A DNA stretch of 64,000 nt from Amycolatopsis vastitatis (lineage in GTDB: Bacteria > Actinomycetota > Actinomycetes > Mycobacteriales > Pseudonocardiaceae). The stretch is taken from positions 186,001 to 250,000 of the forward strand of contig NZ_NMUL01000010.1 of assembly GCF_002234595.1 (NCBI RefSeq), in the 5' to 3' direction. The notes under the pieces were generated by a model that saw only the letters and a program-made list of their open reading frames with translations, had not been told where the DNA came from and did not search any database. The position numbers and the translations under genes were made by a program. Below are positions 25,670 to 34,547 of this stretch, piece by piece. The stretch's first letter is position 1; every line of letters begins with the position of its first letter.

Positions 25670-26032
25670 TCAGTAGATGATGTCGATCTGGGTGGCGCGG
25701 ACGGATTCGGGAACCGGGCACTGCACGTCGGTGCGGCCGTTGCCGTAGAACCAGGATGAGTACCGCGTGTCGCCCCAGGTGCACGACACGTGGAGCCGCC
25801 AGTGGCTGGAGCCGCTCACTCCGGTGCACGAGCCCCAGGCCCAGTTGGTGGTGCCCGAGTCGATGCCGCTGTAGCAGGGGCCGGCGCTCGCCGAAGCGGT
25901 GCCCGCGCCCGCGAGGCTCACGGCGCCGGCCGCCGCGATCGCGGCCGCGCCTGCCGCCATCCGCCGCGTCAGGCGGGCGCGCCCGCCTTGCCGGTCGAAT
26001 TTCCGCGGTGAGGAGCTCTGTGCAGTGTTCAT
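25670..26032 (-). CDS. Small secreted protein, unknown function
   Basis: 120 aa from ATG 26032 (AGGAGTG upstream). Twin-arginine-like or Sec signal with RLTRRMAAGAAAIAAAGAV, cleavage near ASA-SAG at about residue 50. The mature part of about 70 residues has four Cys (PCYSG, GSCTG, VSCTWGD, VQCPV) and many Trp/Ser, suggesting a disulfide-stabilised extracellular domain. No family recognised. It is divergent from the regulator at 26224. Confidence 0.75.
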   Translation of the reverse strand: MNTAQSSSPRKFDRQGGRARLTRRMAAGAAAIAAAGAVSLAGAGTASASAGPCYSGIDSGTTNWAWGSCTGVSGSSHWRLHVSCTWGDTRYSSWFYGNGRTDVQCPVPESVRATQIDIIY

Positions 26033-26223
26033 TCCGCACTCCTGCAGTGATTCCGGGCCGGATAGCCGTGGGATGGTGTTGCCGACGTTAGGTGCCGGAT
26101 GTGCTCGCTCCGGGTGCTGGTGCACGCCGGTCTTTTCGTGCACGGGACGGCCGGTTGACGTGAGCGTCGAGTCGACTGAATGGTTGATTGCGGCACGGGT
26201 GTGCGGGGCGCATCGTTCACGGG

Positions 26224-27711
26224 ATGGGAAAACGGGGTGCTCGGCGACTGGCCTGGTTGTTGCGGACAAACAGGATGCTGGGCGCTGATCCGGAGTTCCG
26301 TTCCGCCCACCGGTTCGCCGACGCTTTTCGCACGGACTCGGCGAAAGCCCTGGCGCCGTCGCAGATCAGCCGGTGGGAGAATGCCCACACCGCCGTCGAC
26401 GAGGCGGCGGTGGCGCGGTACGAGACGCTCTTGCAGCTGCCTCGGTACCATTTGACCGCTGTTCACGAGGCAAGCAGCCGGTTCTTCGGGCACACACCCG
26501 TGCGGCGGTCTCCGTCCACCGACGGGCCGCGGGATTTGCACGACCTGCTCGACCGCGCGTGCGGTGCGGCGATGACCGGTCCTGACTGGCGCCGGCTGAC
26601 CCGGTTGATCAGCGACCGGCCGGGTTTGGTGCTGCACCCCCTCCACCTGTGGGAAACGATCGCTCACCATCTGCTCACCGAGCTGGCCGTGGCCGAGGGT
26701 GACGCGTGGCTGGTCCGGCAGGAAGCGATGAGTGTGCTGCTCGAGCATCCGGCCGGCACCGACCCGGCCACCGCGGTCTGCATCGCCATGGCGGACGCCC
26801 GGGACAGCCCCGTCGTCATCGACCCGATTTCCCTGCTGGACAACAGCCGGTCGCCCACTGCCGCCCGCTACGTGATCGAGCAGGTCCGGCAGCCCCGGAG
26901 CTGGCCCGCGTGGGAAGGAGCGCTGCTGGCGGCGGCCGCCAAGGCTCGACGCGGTCATTTCACGCCCGCGCAGCTGGCCGACCTGGCCGCCGCGACGTCG
27001 GACCCGGCCGCGGCTTCGGCGCACCCCACGATCGCACCGCTGGTCGAAGACGTACGAGCTGTCCTCGCTCATGACGTGCGGCGACCGGTAGCCCCCGAAA
27101 AGGCGGCGGTGTGCCGGCGGCTGGGTCTGACCGCTCAGGCCGGTGCCGCGGCGGACGTCCACGAAGAAGACACCCTCTTCGCGGAGCTGATCCGGGAGTC
27201 GCTGTTCGATCACAACCCGGATCGTCGCCTCTACACCGGGTTTCTCATCGCGGCGACGCCCTACCGCCAGCCTCTGGCCAAGGCCATAGCCGACGAGCTG
27301 AGCCGCAGCCGCGGCCAGGATCGTGCGCTCTTCGTGGAACGGGGTTTGCGCCTGGTGTCGCGGCTTCGAGCACCGCAGCACCGCGTCTTCGTCCGCAGCC
27401 TGTTGCTGGACGCGACGTTGTCACCCCGAGCCCGCCATGCCGCGGCGTGGGCCTCGGTCCACAGCACTGGCCGGCTCGACGAGCCGACCTGGCGGTCGAT
27501 CGTCGAGTGCCAGCTGAACCTGTGCACCGCACGTCCGTCACCCCTGGACGAGGACATCGTGCGCGGACTCGTGTACTCGATCGGCACGGACAGCCACCAC
27601 CGTCTTCTCCGCCACCTGTGCACGGACGCCCGGCTGAGCACCAGCGCACGACGGCTCGCGGGGTGGTGGGATGAACACCCGCGTCCCCTGACCGACCCAC
27701 CGTCACAATGA
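26224..27711 (+). CDS. XRE-type DNA-binding regulator with long helical C-terminus
   Basis: 495 aa from ATG 26224; the upstream in-frame start at 26188 is less likely. The N-terminal 80 residues form a Cro/C1-type HTH (KALAPSQISRWENAHTAVDE, RYETLLQLP). The rest is an alpha-helical repeat-like region with no catalytic motif. Such large XRE proteins are common in actinomycetes and usually regulate secondary metabolism or development. It is divergent from the secreted protein gene at 25670, a possible target. Confidence 0.75.
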   Translation: MGKRGARRLAWLLRTNRMLGADPEFRSAHRFADAFRTDSAKALAPSQISRWENAHTAVDEAAVARYETLLQLPRYHLTAVHEASSRFFGHTPVRRSPSTDGPRDLHDLLDRACGAAMTGPDWRRLTRLISDRPGLVLHPLHLWETIAHHLLTELAVAEGDAWLVRQEAMSVLLEHPAGTDPATAVCIAMADARDSPVVIDPISLLDNSRSPTAARYVIEQVRQPRSWPAWEGALLAAAAKARRGHFTPAQLADLAAATSDPAAASAHPTIAPLVEDVRAVLAHDVRRPVAPEKAAVCRRLGLTAQAGAAADVHEEDTLFAELIRESLFDHNPDRRLYTGFLIAATPYRQPLAKAIADELSRSRGQDRALFVERGLRLVSRLRAPQHRVFVRSLLLDATLSPRARHAAAWASVHSTGRLDEPTWRSIVECQLNLCTARPSPLDEDIVRGLVYSIGTDSHHRLLRHLCTDARLSTSARRLAGWWDEHPRPLTDPPSQ

Positions 27712-27788
27712 CGGGTGGTGCCCGTGACCGTGGTCTCAGCTGACGGGGTTGTCCGGGCAGGCTTGGGGTCGGCAGGGCTGCCTGCGCC

Positions 27789-28343
27789 TCATGCCGCTCG
27801 GTCCGTCAGGATCGCGCTCATCACCACCTCGAAGAGGTGCTCGGCGCGCGTCTCGAGCCCGGGTTGGTCGCCGAGCCAGGCGAGCGAGGAGGCCAGGGCG
27901 AACAGGTCGGCGCCGTCGAGGTCGGCGCGCGCCACGTCCGCGGCCTGGGCGCGGGTGAGGAGCCGGGTGCCGGCCGCGCGCATGGTGACGCAGGAGTTGT
28001 GGAGCGCGGATTGGGGATCCTCGATCGCCCTGATCATCGACGTCACCACGCCGCGGTAGTTCGTGGTGCACGCGACGAAGTCGCGCAGCCACAACATCAG
28101 CGCGTCCCCGGGTGAGCTCGTGGTCTCGACCTCGGCTGCCCGTGTGGTCAGCTCGTCGAAGCTCGTGCGGAGCAGGGCCTCGAGCAGCGACTCCCGCGTC
28201 GGGAAATGACGCAGCAGCGTCGCCAGCCCGACCCCGGCCTGGCGGGCGATGTCGCGCATCGACGCCTCGGCGCCCTGTTCGGTGATGACGGCGCCGGCGA
28301 CGTCCAGCAGACGGTCGTGGTTGGCCCGGGCATCCGCCCTCAT
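27789..28343 (-). CDS. TetR-family regulator
   Basis: 184 aa from ATG 28343 (GGAGGG upstream; a GTG at 28370 would add nine residues). HTH: HDRLLDVAGAVITEQGAEAS, MRDIARQAGVGLATLLRHFP. Divergent from a quinone oxidoreductase gene, with a double palindrome (28361-28400) in between, so it is very likely a repressor of that gene and of itself. Confidence 0.92.
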   Translation of the reverse strand: MRADARANHDRLLDVAGAVITEQGAEASMRDIARQAGVGLATLLRHFPTRESLLEALLRTSFDELTTRAAEVETTSSPGDALMLWLRDFVACTTNYRGVVTSMIRAIEDPQSALHNSCVTMRAAGTRLLTRAQAADVARADLDGADLFALASSLAWLGDQPGLETRAEHLFEVVMSAILTDRAA

Positions 28344-28360
28344 CTGCCCTCCCTGGAACA

Positions 28361-28400
28361 TCCGGATCACTGACCCGTATAGTCGGATCAGTGATCCGGA
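28361..28400. promoter_or_regulatory. TetR operator (double palindrome)
   Basis: TCCGGATCACTGA at 28361-28373 and TCAGTGATCCGGA at 28388-28400 are perfect inverted arms. Each arm also holds its own near-palindrome: GGATCACTGACCC and GGATCAGTGATCC. TATAGT at 28378-28383 between them fits a -10 box for the rightward gene, so a bound repressor would cover the promoter. Confidence 0.8.
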
Positions 28401-28456
28401 AAAACGGACCTCTGGTTCACTTAGTTTACCTGGCGACAGAAGCAGGAGAGACAGCT

Positions 28457-29470
28457 ATGCCAGCGAAGACCATGAACGCGATCCGGCTGCACGAGTTCGG
28501 CGGCCCCGAGGTGCTGCGTCACGAGGAGGCACCCGTCCCTGAACCGGCGCCTGGTGAGGTGCTCGTCCGCGTGCACGCGGTCGGCATCAACCCTCCGGAC
28601 TGGTACTCGCGTGAAGGGATGCCCGACGTCCCTGCCGAGCTGAAGCCCCCGGTCGAGCTCCCGCTGATCCCGGGAACCGACGTCTCGGGGGTCGTGGAAG
28701 CCGTCGCCGCCGACGTCGCCGGCTTCTCCGTCGGGGACGAAGTGTTCGGTCTCCTGCGCTTCCCCACTTCCCTCCAGGGCAGCGCGTACGCCGAGTACGT
28801 CACCGCGCCGGCGTCGGACTTCGCCCGCAAGCCGGCTGCCATCGACCACGTGCGGGCCGCCGCCCTGCCCATGTCGGGGTTGACCGCGTGGCAGTTCCTG
28901 ATCGAGCTCGGGCACGACCACCCCTCGCCGTTCCAGGAAGCCCAGCACCGCCCGATCGCACTCGGCAGCGGGACCACGGTCCTCGTCAACGGCGCGGCCG
29001 GTGGCGTGGGTCACCTCGCTCTGCAGCTGGCCAAGTGGAAGGGTGCCCGCGTCATCGCGGTGGCTTCCGGCGCCCACGAGGCGTTCCTGCGCGAGCTCGG
29101 TGCCGACGAGTTCATCGATTACACCCGGGTCCGCCCCGAGGAGGTCGTCCGTGACCTCGACCTCGTCCTCGACACGGTCGGCGGCCCCGGCAGCAGGCGC
29201 TTCCTGCGCACCCTCAAGCGCGGCGGGTCTCTCTACCCGGTGTACTTCGGCGAGTTCGACGACGACGAGAACGCCGAGCTGGGCATCACGGTCACGGCCG
29301 CCCAGGTCCGCTCGAACGGCGCCCAGCTCGCCGAACTCGGCCGCCTGCTCGCGGACGGCACGATCAAGGTGGCGATCGACAGCACCTTCCCGCTCAAGGA
29401 CGCCCAGGCGGCGCACGAGCGAGCTGCCCAGGGGCACCTCCGGGGCAAGATCGTGCTGACGGTCGCATGA
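28457..29470 (+). CDS. Zinc-independent MDR oxidoreductase (quinone reductase-like)
   Basis: 337 aa from ATG 28457 after AGGAG. NADP-dependent medium-chain reductase: N-terminal GroES-like domain (MNAIRLHEFGGPEVL, GTDVSGVVEAVAADV), Rossmann motif LVNGAAGGVGHLALQLAKW, C-terminal HERAAQGHLRGKIVL. Zinc-binding Cys are absent. Acts on quinones or enones with NADPH. Under control of the divergent TetR through the palindromes in the gap; the next gene overlaps by 4 bases. Confidence 0.92.
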   Translation: MPAKTMNAIRLHEFGGPEVLRHEEAPVPEPAPGEVLVRVHAVGINPPDWYSREGMPDVPAELKPPVELPLIPGTDVSGVVEAVAADVAGFSVGDEVFGLLRFPTSLQGSAYAEYVTAPASDFARKPAAIDHVRAAALPMSGLTAWQFLIELGHDHPSPFQEAQHRPIALGSGTTVLVNGAAGGVGHLALQLAKWKGARVIAVASGAHEAFLRELGADEFIDYTRVRPEEVVRDLDLVLDTVGGPGSRRFLRTLKRGGSLYPVYFGEFDDDENAELGITVTAAQVRSNGAQLAELGRLLADGTIKVAIDSTFPLKDAQAAHERAAQGHLRGKIVLTVA

Positions 29471-29949
29471 GCGCGAAGGCCGCCCCCGGCTGGGGAAGCG
29501 CTTCCTTCCCGGCGATCCGTCCGGGCGAGGTGGCACTCGACCCGGCCGGGCAGTTCGCCGTCCACCAGGCGCTGGCTCGCTATGCCTTTGCCCTGGACCA
29601 GCAGGACGCGGAGGCGCTGGCAGCCGTCCTGACCGAGGACGCGACGTGGGCGTTCATGATCGCCGGTGAGAGCGAACTCGGGCCCGTCGCCGGACGCGAA
29701 GCGATCCTGGAGTTCGCGCGAGGCGCGTGGGGTGCGGAGACCGACCAGCGGCGGCACAACCTGGTCAACGTGGTCTTCCGCAGTGCGGACGCCGGCACGG
29801 CGCTGGTGCACGCCTATCTCATGCTGACGTCGAACGCGGGCGGGAACTCGAGCGTGATCGCGACCGGCTTCTACACCTTCCGGCTCGAACACGCCGGAGG
29901 CGAGTGGCGGCTCGCCGAGCTGTTCCTCGGCACGGACAACGCCTGGTAG
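29467..29949 (+). CDS. SnoaL/NTF2-like protein
   Basis: 160 aa, ATGA overlap with the oxidoreductase. The SnoaL-like fold is indicated by HQALARYAFALDQQDAEALA, LTEDATWAF, GREAILEFA and a final EWRLAELFLG. Such proteins are small cyclases, isomerases or hydroxylases, or non-catalytic. Co-transcribed with the quinone reductase in a TetR-controlled pair. Confidence 0.85.
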   Translation: MSAKAAPGWGSASFPAIRPGEVALDPAGQFAVHQALARYAFALDQQDAEALAAVLTEDATWAFMIAGESELGPVAGREAILEFARGAWGAETDQRRHNLVNVVFRSADAGTALVHAYLMLTSNAGGNSSVIATGFYTFRLEHAGGEWRLAELFLGTDNAW

Positions 29950-29998
29950 CGATCGGCGACGCAGATCGAAGGAGAATGCTGATCGGGATACTCCTCCG

Positions 29999-30033
29999 GG
30001 ACCGGCCCGCGAGTCCGTCTCGCGGGCCGGTCC
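29999..30033. terminator. Bidirectional terminator
   Basis: 15-pair perfect stem GGACCGGCCCGCGAG / CTCGCGGGCCGGTCC with a 5-base loop, between the convergent SnoaL-like and EamA genes. Confidence 0.85.
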
Positions 30034-30066
30034 GGTGGGGGATGTCGGTCCGAACCTGCGGATGTC

Positions 30067-31032
30067 TTACCGGTGGGTTCCCGCCCCGCTTACCGAGATG
30101 GTGTCGCCGGCGATTTCGGAAGGCGCCGTCGATGACCGACGCGGGGCCGGCACGGTTGCCACAGCCAGGCCCGCCAGCAGGAGACCGGCACCCGCACCCG
30201 CGGGCCACGGGAGGTGTTCGCCGAGGAAGGCGAGGCCCAGTACCGCCGCGACGAGCGGCTCGGCCAGGCTCAGCGTTCCGGCCGTCGCCGCGGTGACGTG
30301 CCGGAGTCCCGACACGAAGAGCAGGTAGCCGAATGCGGTGGCCGGGACCGCGAGCCAGCCGATCAGGGCGAGGGTGTTCGGTTCGGTGAGCCGGGACAGG
30401 TCGCCGGTGAAGGGCAGGATCATCGCGCCGCCGGAGATGAGCGTGGCGGAGACCGCGACCAGAATGGGCGCGGCGCTGTCCATGAGCCGTTTTGCCGCGA
30501 CGGTGTAGATGCCGTAGCAGATCCCGCCGGCTATCCCGAGCAGCACGCCGGTGGCGTCGATGTGGACGGTCGCGCCCGGCAGCAGCAGGAGCGCGGTGCC
30601 GGCGACCGCCGCGACGGTTCCGAACAGCCAGGGCCGGGTGAGCCGTTCGCCTCCGGCCACCCGGGCCAGGACGCCGACGGCGGGCGGCGCGACGCCCAGG
30701 GCGACGACGGTGGAGAGCGCGGCTCCGGTGCGGGCGACGGAGCTGAGGAAGGCGGCCTGGTAGGCCGCGGTCGATGCCGCGGCGAGCAGGAGCCAGCCCA
30801 GGGTGGGGCCGTGGCCGAGCGCGCGCCATCGGCCGAGGTCGCCGCGGCCGCGGGCGATGACCAGGCCGAGCAGGACGACGCCGCCGACAACGAGGCGGGC
30901 GGCGCCGAGCGCGAGTGGGCCGGCGTTCGAAGCCGCCAGGACCTGGGCCGGGCCGACCGTGCCCCACAGAACCGCGGCGCCCAGGACTGCCGCCGCGCCC
31001 CGCGCGGCGGTACTACTCATTCGTGCGGTCAT
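30067..31032 (-). CDS. EamA/DMT-family transporter
   Basis: 321 aa, ten hydrophobic segments arranged as two EamA repeats (first from AVLWGTVGPAQVLAASN; second from GVLLGIAGGICYGIYTVAAK). Exporters of amino acids or metabolites. Divergent from the Lrp/AsnC regulator gene at 31064 with only 31 bases between starts, the standard arrangement for an Lrp-controlled amino-acid exporter. Confidence 0.92.
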   Translation of the reverse strand: MTARMSSTAARGAAAVLGAAVLWGTVGPAQVLAASNAGPLALGAARLVVGGVVLLGLVIARGRGDLGRWRALGHGPTLGWLLLAAASTAAYQAAFLSSVARTGAALSTVVALGVAPPAVGVLARVAGGERLTRPWLFGTVAAVAGTALLLLPGATVHIDATGVLLGIAGGICYGIYTVAAKRLMDSAAPILVAVSATLISGGAMILPFTGDLSRLTEPNTLALIGWLAVPATAFGYLLFVSGLRHVTAATAGTLSLAEPLVAAVLGLAFLGEHLPWPAGAGAGLLLAGLAVATVPAPRRSSTAPSEIAGDTISVSGAGTHR

Positions 31033-31063
31033 GTAATCCGAAGCTAGCCGCTAGGATCCCTGG

Positions 31064-31579
31064 ATGCCCAAGCAGCCGAACTTCTCACCAGTGAATTCGG
31101 AGATCTCGAAACTTGATGCGCTCGACCTGTCGCTTCTGGGTCTGCTGCAGAACGATGCACGGCTGACCAACCGGCAGCTCGCGGCCCGTACCGGTGTGGC
31201 ACCGTCGACGTCGCTGGACCGCGTGCGTGGCCTGGTCGGGCGCGGGGTGATCGCCGGCTTCCACGCGGAGGTGGACTTGGCCGCGATCGGGCGGCCGGTC
31301 CAGGCGCTGATCGCCATCCGGATCCGGCCGCCGTCCCGGCAGCGGATCGAGGCCTTCCGGGACTGGGTTCTGACGCTGCCTGAGGTGCTCGGCCTGTTCG
31401 TGACCAGCGGGACCGAGGATTTCCTGATCCACGTCGGGGTCTCCGACACCAACGGGCTCTACGCCTTCGTGATCGACCGGCTGACCGAACGTCCGGAGGT
31501 CGCCGACGTGCGCACGTCGGTCGTGTACGAGTACGTGCGGTCACGGCCGGTCGAACCTCTTCGGAGCGAAACCGGGTAG
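31064..31579 (+). CDS. Lrp/AsnC-family regulator
   Basis: 171 aa. N-terminal HTH: LDALDLSLLGLLQNDARLTN, RQLAARTGVAPSTSLDRVRG. C-terminal RAM ligand domain (VQALIAIRIRPPSR, EVLGLFVTSGTEDFLIHVGV). Expected to bind an amino acid and to control the divergent EamA exporter. Confidence 0.93.
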   Translation: MPKQPNFSPVNSEISKLDALDLSLLGLLQNDARLTNRQLAARTGVAPSTSLDRVRGLVGRGVIAGFHAEVDLAAIGRPVQALIAIRIRPPSRQRIEAFRDWVLTLPEVLGLFVTSGTEDFLIHVGVSDTNGLYAFVIDRLTERPEVADVRTSVVYEYVRSRPVEPLRSETG

Positions 31580-31667
31580 CGAGCCGGCCACGGGCTTCGC
31601 CGCGGTACTCAAGGCCCCTCGACCGTCGTGGTGTTCGACGGCAACCCGGGTTTCCCGCGCGCCCGGC

Positions 31668-32144
31668 TCACGGTGCCACGGTGTCCGGCGGGGACCAGCC
31701 CGGGAGCAGCTCGACCACTTCCCCCAGCAAGCGGCGGAGCTGCCGGTAGTTCTCGTCGCCGAGTGACTGCTGGAGGTAGCCGTCGAGGTCGGCCATGAGC
31801 CGGTTGGCGCCGGCCAGTTCACCGCGGCCGCGGTCGGTGAGGTGCAGTTCCTGCACGTTGCCGTGTCGCGGGTGCGATCGGCGCTCGATCCAGCCGCGGC
31901 CGGAGAGCTTGCTCACCAGTGCGGCGATCGCCTGGGGCGTCACGCCGACGACCCGGGCCAGTTCGGCGCCGGTCAGCCCCGGTGTGACCTGGAGGTTCGC
32001 CAGTACGGCGTACAGCGACCCGGAGACACCGAGCTTGCGCAGGGGCGGCTCCTTCGTGGCCTGCAAAGCCAAGTCCGCGCGCCGCAGCAGAGACACCACG
32101 CGGCTGAGCACTTCCTGGTTCTGGGCAGCTGAGTCCTCGGTCAC
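31668..32144 (-). CDS. MarR-family regulator
   Basis: 158 aa if GTG 32144 is the start (TTG 32153 is an alternative; neither has a clear ribosome binding site). The open frame runs on to 33911 but only antisense to the hydrolase and NmrA genes. wHTH: LTGAELARVVGVTPQAIAAL, SKLSGRGWIERRSHP, LHLTDRGRGEL. Divergent from the hydrolase gene with palindromes in the gap, so likely repressor of that three-gene operon. Confidence 0.88.
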   Translation of the reverse strand: MTEDSAAQNQEVLSRVVSLLRRADLALQATKEPPLRKLGVSGSLYAVLANLQVTPGLTGAELARVVGVTPQAIAALVSKLSGRGWIERRSHPRHGNVQELHLTDRGRGELAGANRLMADLDGYLQQSLGDENYRQLRRLLGEVVELLPGWSPPDTVAP

Positions 32145-32164
32145 GATGGTCAAGAGTACGGCAC

Positions 32165-32197
32165 CTTGATCCTCGATCAGACGTTGATCTGTATCAA
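32165..32197. promoter_or_regulatory. MarR-type operator sites
   Basis: TTGAT-ctgt-ATCAA at 32184-32197 is a perfect palindrome; TTGAT-cctcg-ATCAG at 32165-32179 is a near copy. They lie between the divergent MarR and hydrolase genes. A possible promoter (TTGATC with TACAGT 17 bases on) overlaps the right-hand site. Confidence 0.65.
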
Positions 32198-32246
32198 GAA
32201 GTTTACTACAGTGAAGATGTTGGATCGCGGACGACGGGGAAGTGCC

Positions 32247-33179
32247 ATGGACGAAACGAATCCGGAGCAGATCGACCGGATCCTGCAGCAGCTGGCCGAC
32301 GCGTTCGGAGGGCAGCTCCGTTCGCCGGTGCTGCGCACGCCCGCGGACGTCGGCCTGGACTACGAGGACGTCTCGTTCCCGGCCACCGACGGAACCGCGC
32401 TCGAAGGCTGGTACATCCCGGCGGCCGGCTCCGGCGAGGTGGTCATCGCCAACCACCCCATGGGATTCACCCGCTCCGGTCTGCCCGCCGACACCGAGCC
32501 CTGGAAGTCCATCTGGAGCTCCAGCGGGAACGACTTCGCGGTGGACCTGATGCCGGACTACCGGATCCTGCACGACGCCGGGTACAACGTCCTCGCCTAC
32601 GACCTGCGCAACCACGGCCTCAGTGCCGCGGCGAACGGCGGGATCGCTTCCAGCGGCATCTACGAGGCACGCGACGTGATCGGCTCGGTGCAGTACATCA
32701 GGAACCGCCCGGACACGCGACGGATGCCGATCGGCCTGTTCAGCCGGTGCCTCGGCTGCAGCGCGACGTTCGCCGCCATGACGCAGGACCCGCGGGCGTT
32801 CGCCGGGGTGCGCTGCCTGGTCGGCCCGCAGCCGGTGACCATGAAGACCATCATGACCCGGCGCATGGGAATTCTGGGCGTGCCGGCCACCGCCATCGAC
32901 GAGTTCGAGCGGCGCCTGGTCATGCGGACCGGAATCCCGTTCGCCCGGCGAGTGCCGCAGGAATGGGCGAAGGGCGTCCTCGTCCCGGCCTTCCTCTATC
33001 AGGTGCGCGACGACGTCCTGACCGTTCCCGAGGACGTGCAGGCGATGTTCGACAACATCCCGGTCGCCGACAAGAAGCTGCAGTGGATCACCGGCACCAC
33101 CAGGCGCTGGGACGGCTACCTCGAATTCCAGCGTCGCCCGGAACCGGTGCTGGCCTGGTTCGCCCAGCACATGTCCTGA
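32247..33179 (+). CDS. Alpha/beta hydrolase
   Basis: 310 aa from ATG 32247 (GGGGAAG upstream). The cap and core pattern of a serine hydrolase is present: VIANHPMGFTRSGLPA after the first strands, YNVLAYDLRNHGLS, and GLFSRCLGCSATFAAM, where the nucleophile elbow G-x-S-x-G is replaced by F-S-R-C-L-G, leaving Cys as a possible nucleophile (dienelactone-hydrolase-like) or Ser. Substrate unknown. First gene of the MarR-controlled set with NmrA and NIPSNAP proteins. Confidence 0.78.
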   Translation: MDETNPEQIDRILQQLADAFGGQLRSPVLRTPADVGLDYEDVSFPATDGTALEGWYIPAAGSGEVVIANHPMGFTRSGLPADTEPWKSIWSSSGNDFAVDLMPDYRILHDAGYNVLAYDLRNHGLSAAANGGIASSGIYEARDVIGSVQYIRNRPDTRRMPIGLFSRCLGCSATFAAMTQDPRAFAGVRCLVGPQPVTMKTIMTRRMGILGVPATAIDEFERRLVMRTGIPFARRVPQEWAKGVLVPAFLYQVRDDVLTVPEDVQAMFDNIPVADKKLQWITGTTRRWDGYLEFQRRPEPVLAWFAQHMS

Positions 33180-33209
33180 CTTCCTCCCGCAATTCACCAG
33201 GAGATTCCC

Positions 33210-34097
33210 TTGATCGTCGTCACCGCCCCCACCGGCACCATCGGCAGTCAGGTGGTCGGCAATGTGCTCGCCGCCGGCCAGCCCGTGCGCGTCATCGTCC
33301 GCGACCCCGCCAAGCTTTCCCCGGGCGTTCGCGAGAACGTCGAAGTCGTCCGAGGGTCGCACGGAGACCCGGACGTGCTCGCCGAGGCTTTCGCCGACGC
33401 GGATGCGGTGTTCTGGCTCGTCCCGCCCGCACCGGATGCTCCCAGTGTCGAAGCCGCCTACGTCGGCTTCAGCCGGCCGGCTGCCGAAGCCATCGCCAAG
33501 TACGACGTCGGTCACGTCGTCGGCATCTCGGCACTGGGCCGCGGTACGGACCTCGCCGAGCACGCCGGTCTGGTCACCGGCTCCTTGCACATGGACGACC
33601 TCATTGCCGGCACGGGCACGAACTACCGGGCGCTGGTCATGCCTTCGTTCATGGAAAACCTGCTGAACTCGGTCCGGGCGATCAAGACGCAGGGCCTGCT
33701 GACGTCGGTGATCTCCGGCGACCGGAAACTGCCCACGGTCGCCTCGCGGGACATCGCGGCGATTGCCGCCAGGCTGCTGGTGGAGCGCGACTGGAGCGGG
33801 TTCGAAGAGGTCGCCGTTCTCGGCCCGGAGGAACTGTCCTTCGAGGACATGGCCGCCGTCGTCTCCGACGTCGTCGGCGAACCGATCCGGTTCGAGCAGA
33901 TCACCCCGCAAGTCCTCACGTCACGCCTGACCGGGTTCGGGATGGGTGTCCCGCTCGCCCAGGGCATGGCGGACATGATGGTCGCCAAGGACGGGGGCCT
34001 GGACAACGCCGCCGAAGCGGACCCGGCGTTCGAGACCCCCACGACCTTCCGCCAGTGGTGCGAGGACGTTTTCAAGCCGGCGTACGAGGCGGTCTGA
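33210..34097 (+). CDS. NmrA/NAD(P)H-binding protein
   Basis: 295 aa with a TTG start at 33210 (AGGAGA 5 bases upstream). Glycine-rich motif IVVTAPTGTIGSQVVGNVLA at residues 2-21, VRVIVRDPAKL and VFWLVPPAPD, typical of atypical SDRs of the NmrA type. No catalytic Tyr-Lys pair is obvious, so it may sense redox state or reduce small substrates. Thirty bases after the hydrolase and 3 bases before the NIPSNAP gene. Confidence 0.88.
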   Translation: MIVVTAPTGTIGSQVVGNVLAAGQPVRVIVRDPAKLSPGVRENVEVVRGSHGDPDVLAEAFADADAVFWLVPPAPDAPSVEAAYVGFSRPAAEAIAKYDVGHVVGISALGRGTDLAEHAGLVTGSLHMDDLIAGTGTNYRALVMPSFMENLLNSVRAIKTQGLLTSVISGDRKLPTVASRDIAAIAARLLVERDWSGFEEVAVLGPEELSFEDMAAVVSDVVGEPIRFEQITPQVLTSRLTGFGMGVPLAQGMADMMVAKDGGLDNAAEADPAFETPTTFRQWCEDVFKPAYEAV

Positions 34098-34100
34098 GCC

Positions 34101-34421
34101 ATGACCGCGTACGAGCTGCGGATCTACGAAGCCGCGACCGGGAAGATGGCTCTGCTCAAGGACGCGTTGCGGGAACTCGCCGCCCCGTTGATGGCCGAGT
34201 ACGGAATGCGGATCGCCGGACTGTGGTCGACCACCGACGACCGCGTTCTCTATTGGGTCGTCGAACACCACGGGACCGGCGACCCCGACGCGAACTGGCA
34301 CGGTTTCCACGAGGATCCGCGCTGGACGAAGGGCCTCGCCGAACGCACCAAGGGGGACTCGTTCGTCGCCGGCACGCAGAGCATCCCGTTGGCAGGAGTC
34401 GCGGGTTTCCCGCCGTGGTGA
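34101..34421 (+). CDS. NIPSNAP-family protein
   Basis: 106 aa, one domain: YELRIYEAATGKMALLKDAL at the start, then LWSTTDDRVLYWVVEHHG and FHEDPRWTKGLAE. Dimeric alpha/beta-barrel family of unsettled function. Last gene of the MarR-controlled operon. Confidence 0.85.
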   Translation: MTAYELRIYEAATGKMALLKDALRELAAPLMAEYGMRIAGLWSTTDDRVLYWVVEHHGTGDPDANWHGFHEDPRWTKGLAERTKGDSFVAGTQSIPLAGVAGFPPW

Positions 34422-34547
34422 GATCCGCACTCCAGCCACTTGTCAGGAACCTGTAAGGAATACTCGTTCTATTGCCGGTTCGCGATAGGGTCTGTTTGGG
34501 TGGCGGTGCACGTGAAGTACCGCGAGCCACTTCAGAATCGGAGCGGA

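Noticed and set aside
32145-33911. Long minus-strand frame extending the MarR gene
   Set aside because: Antisense to the hydrolase and NmrA genes, low-information sequence, no domain.
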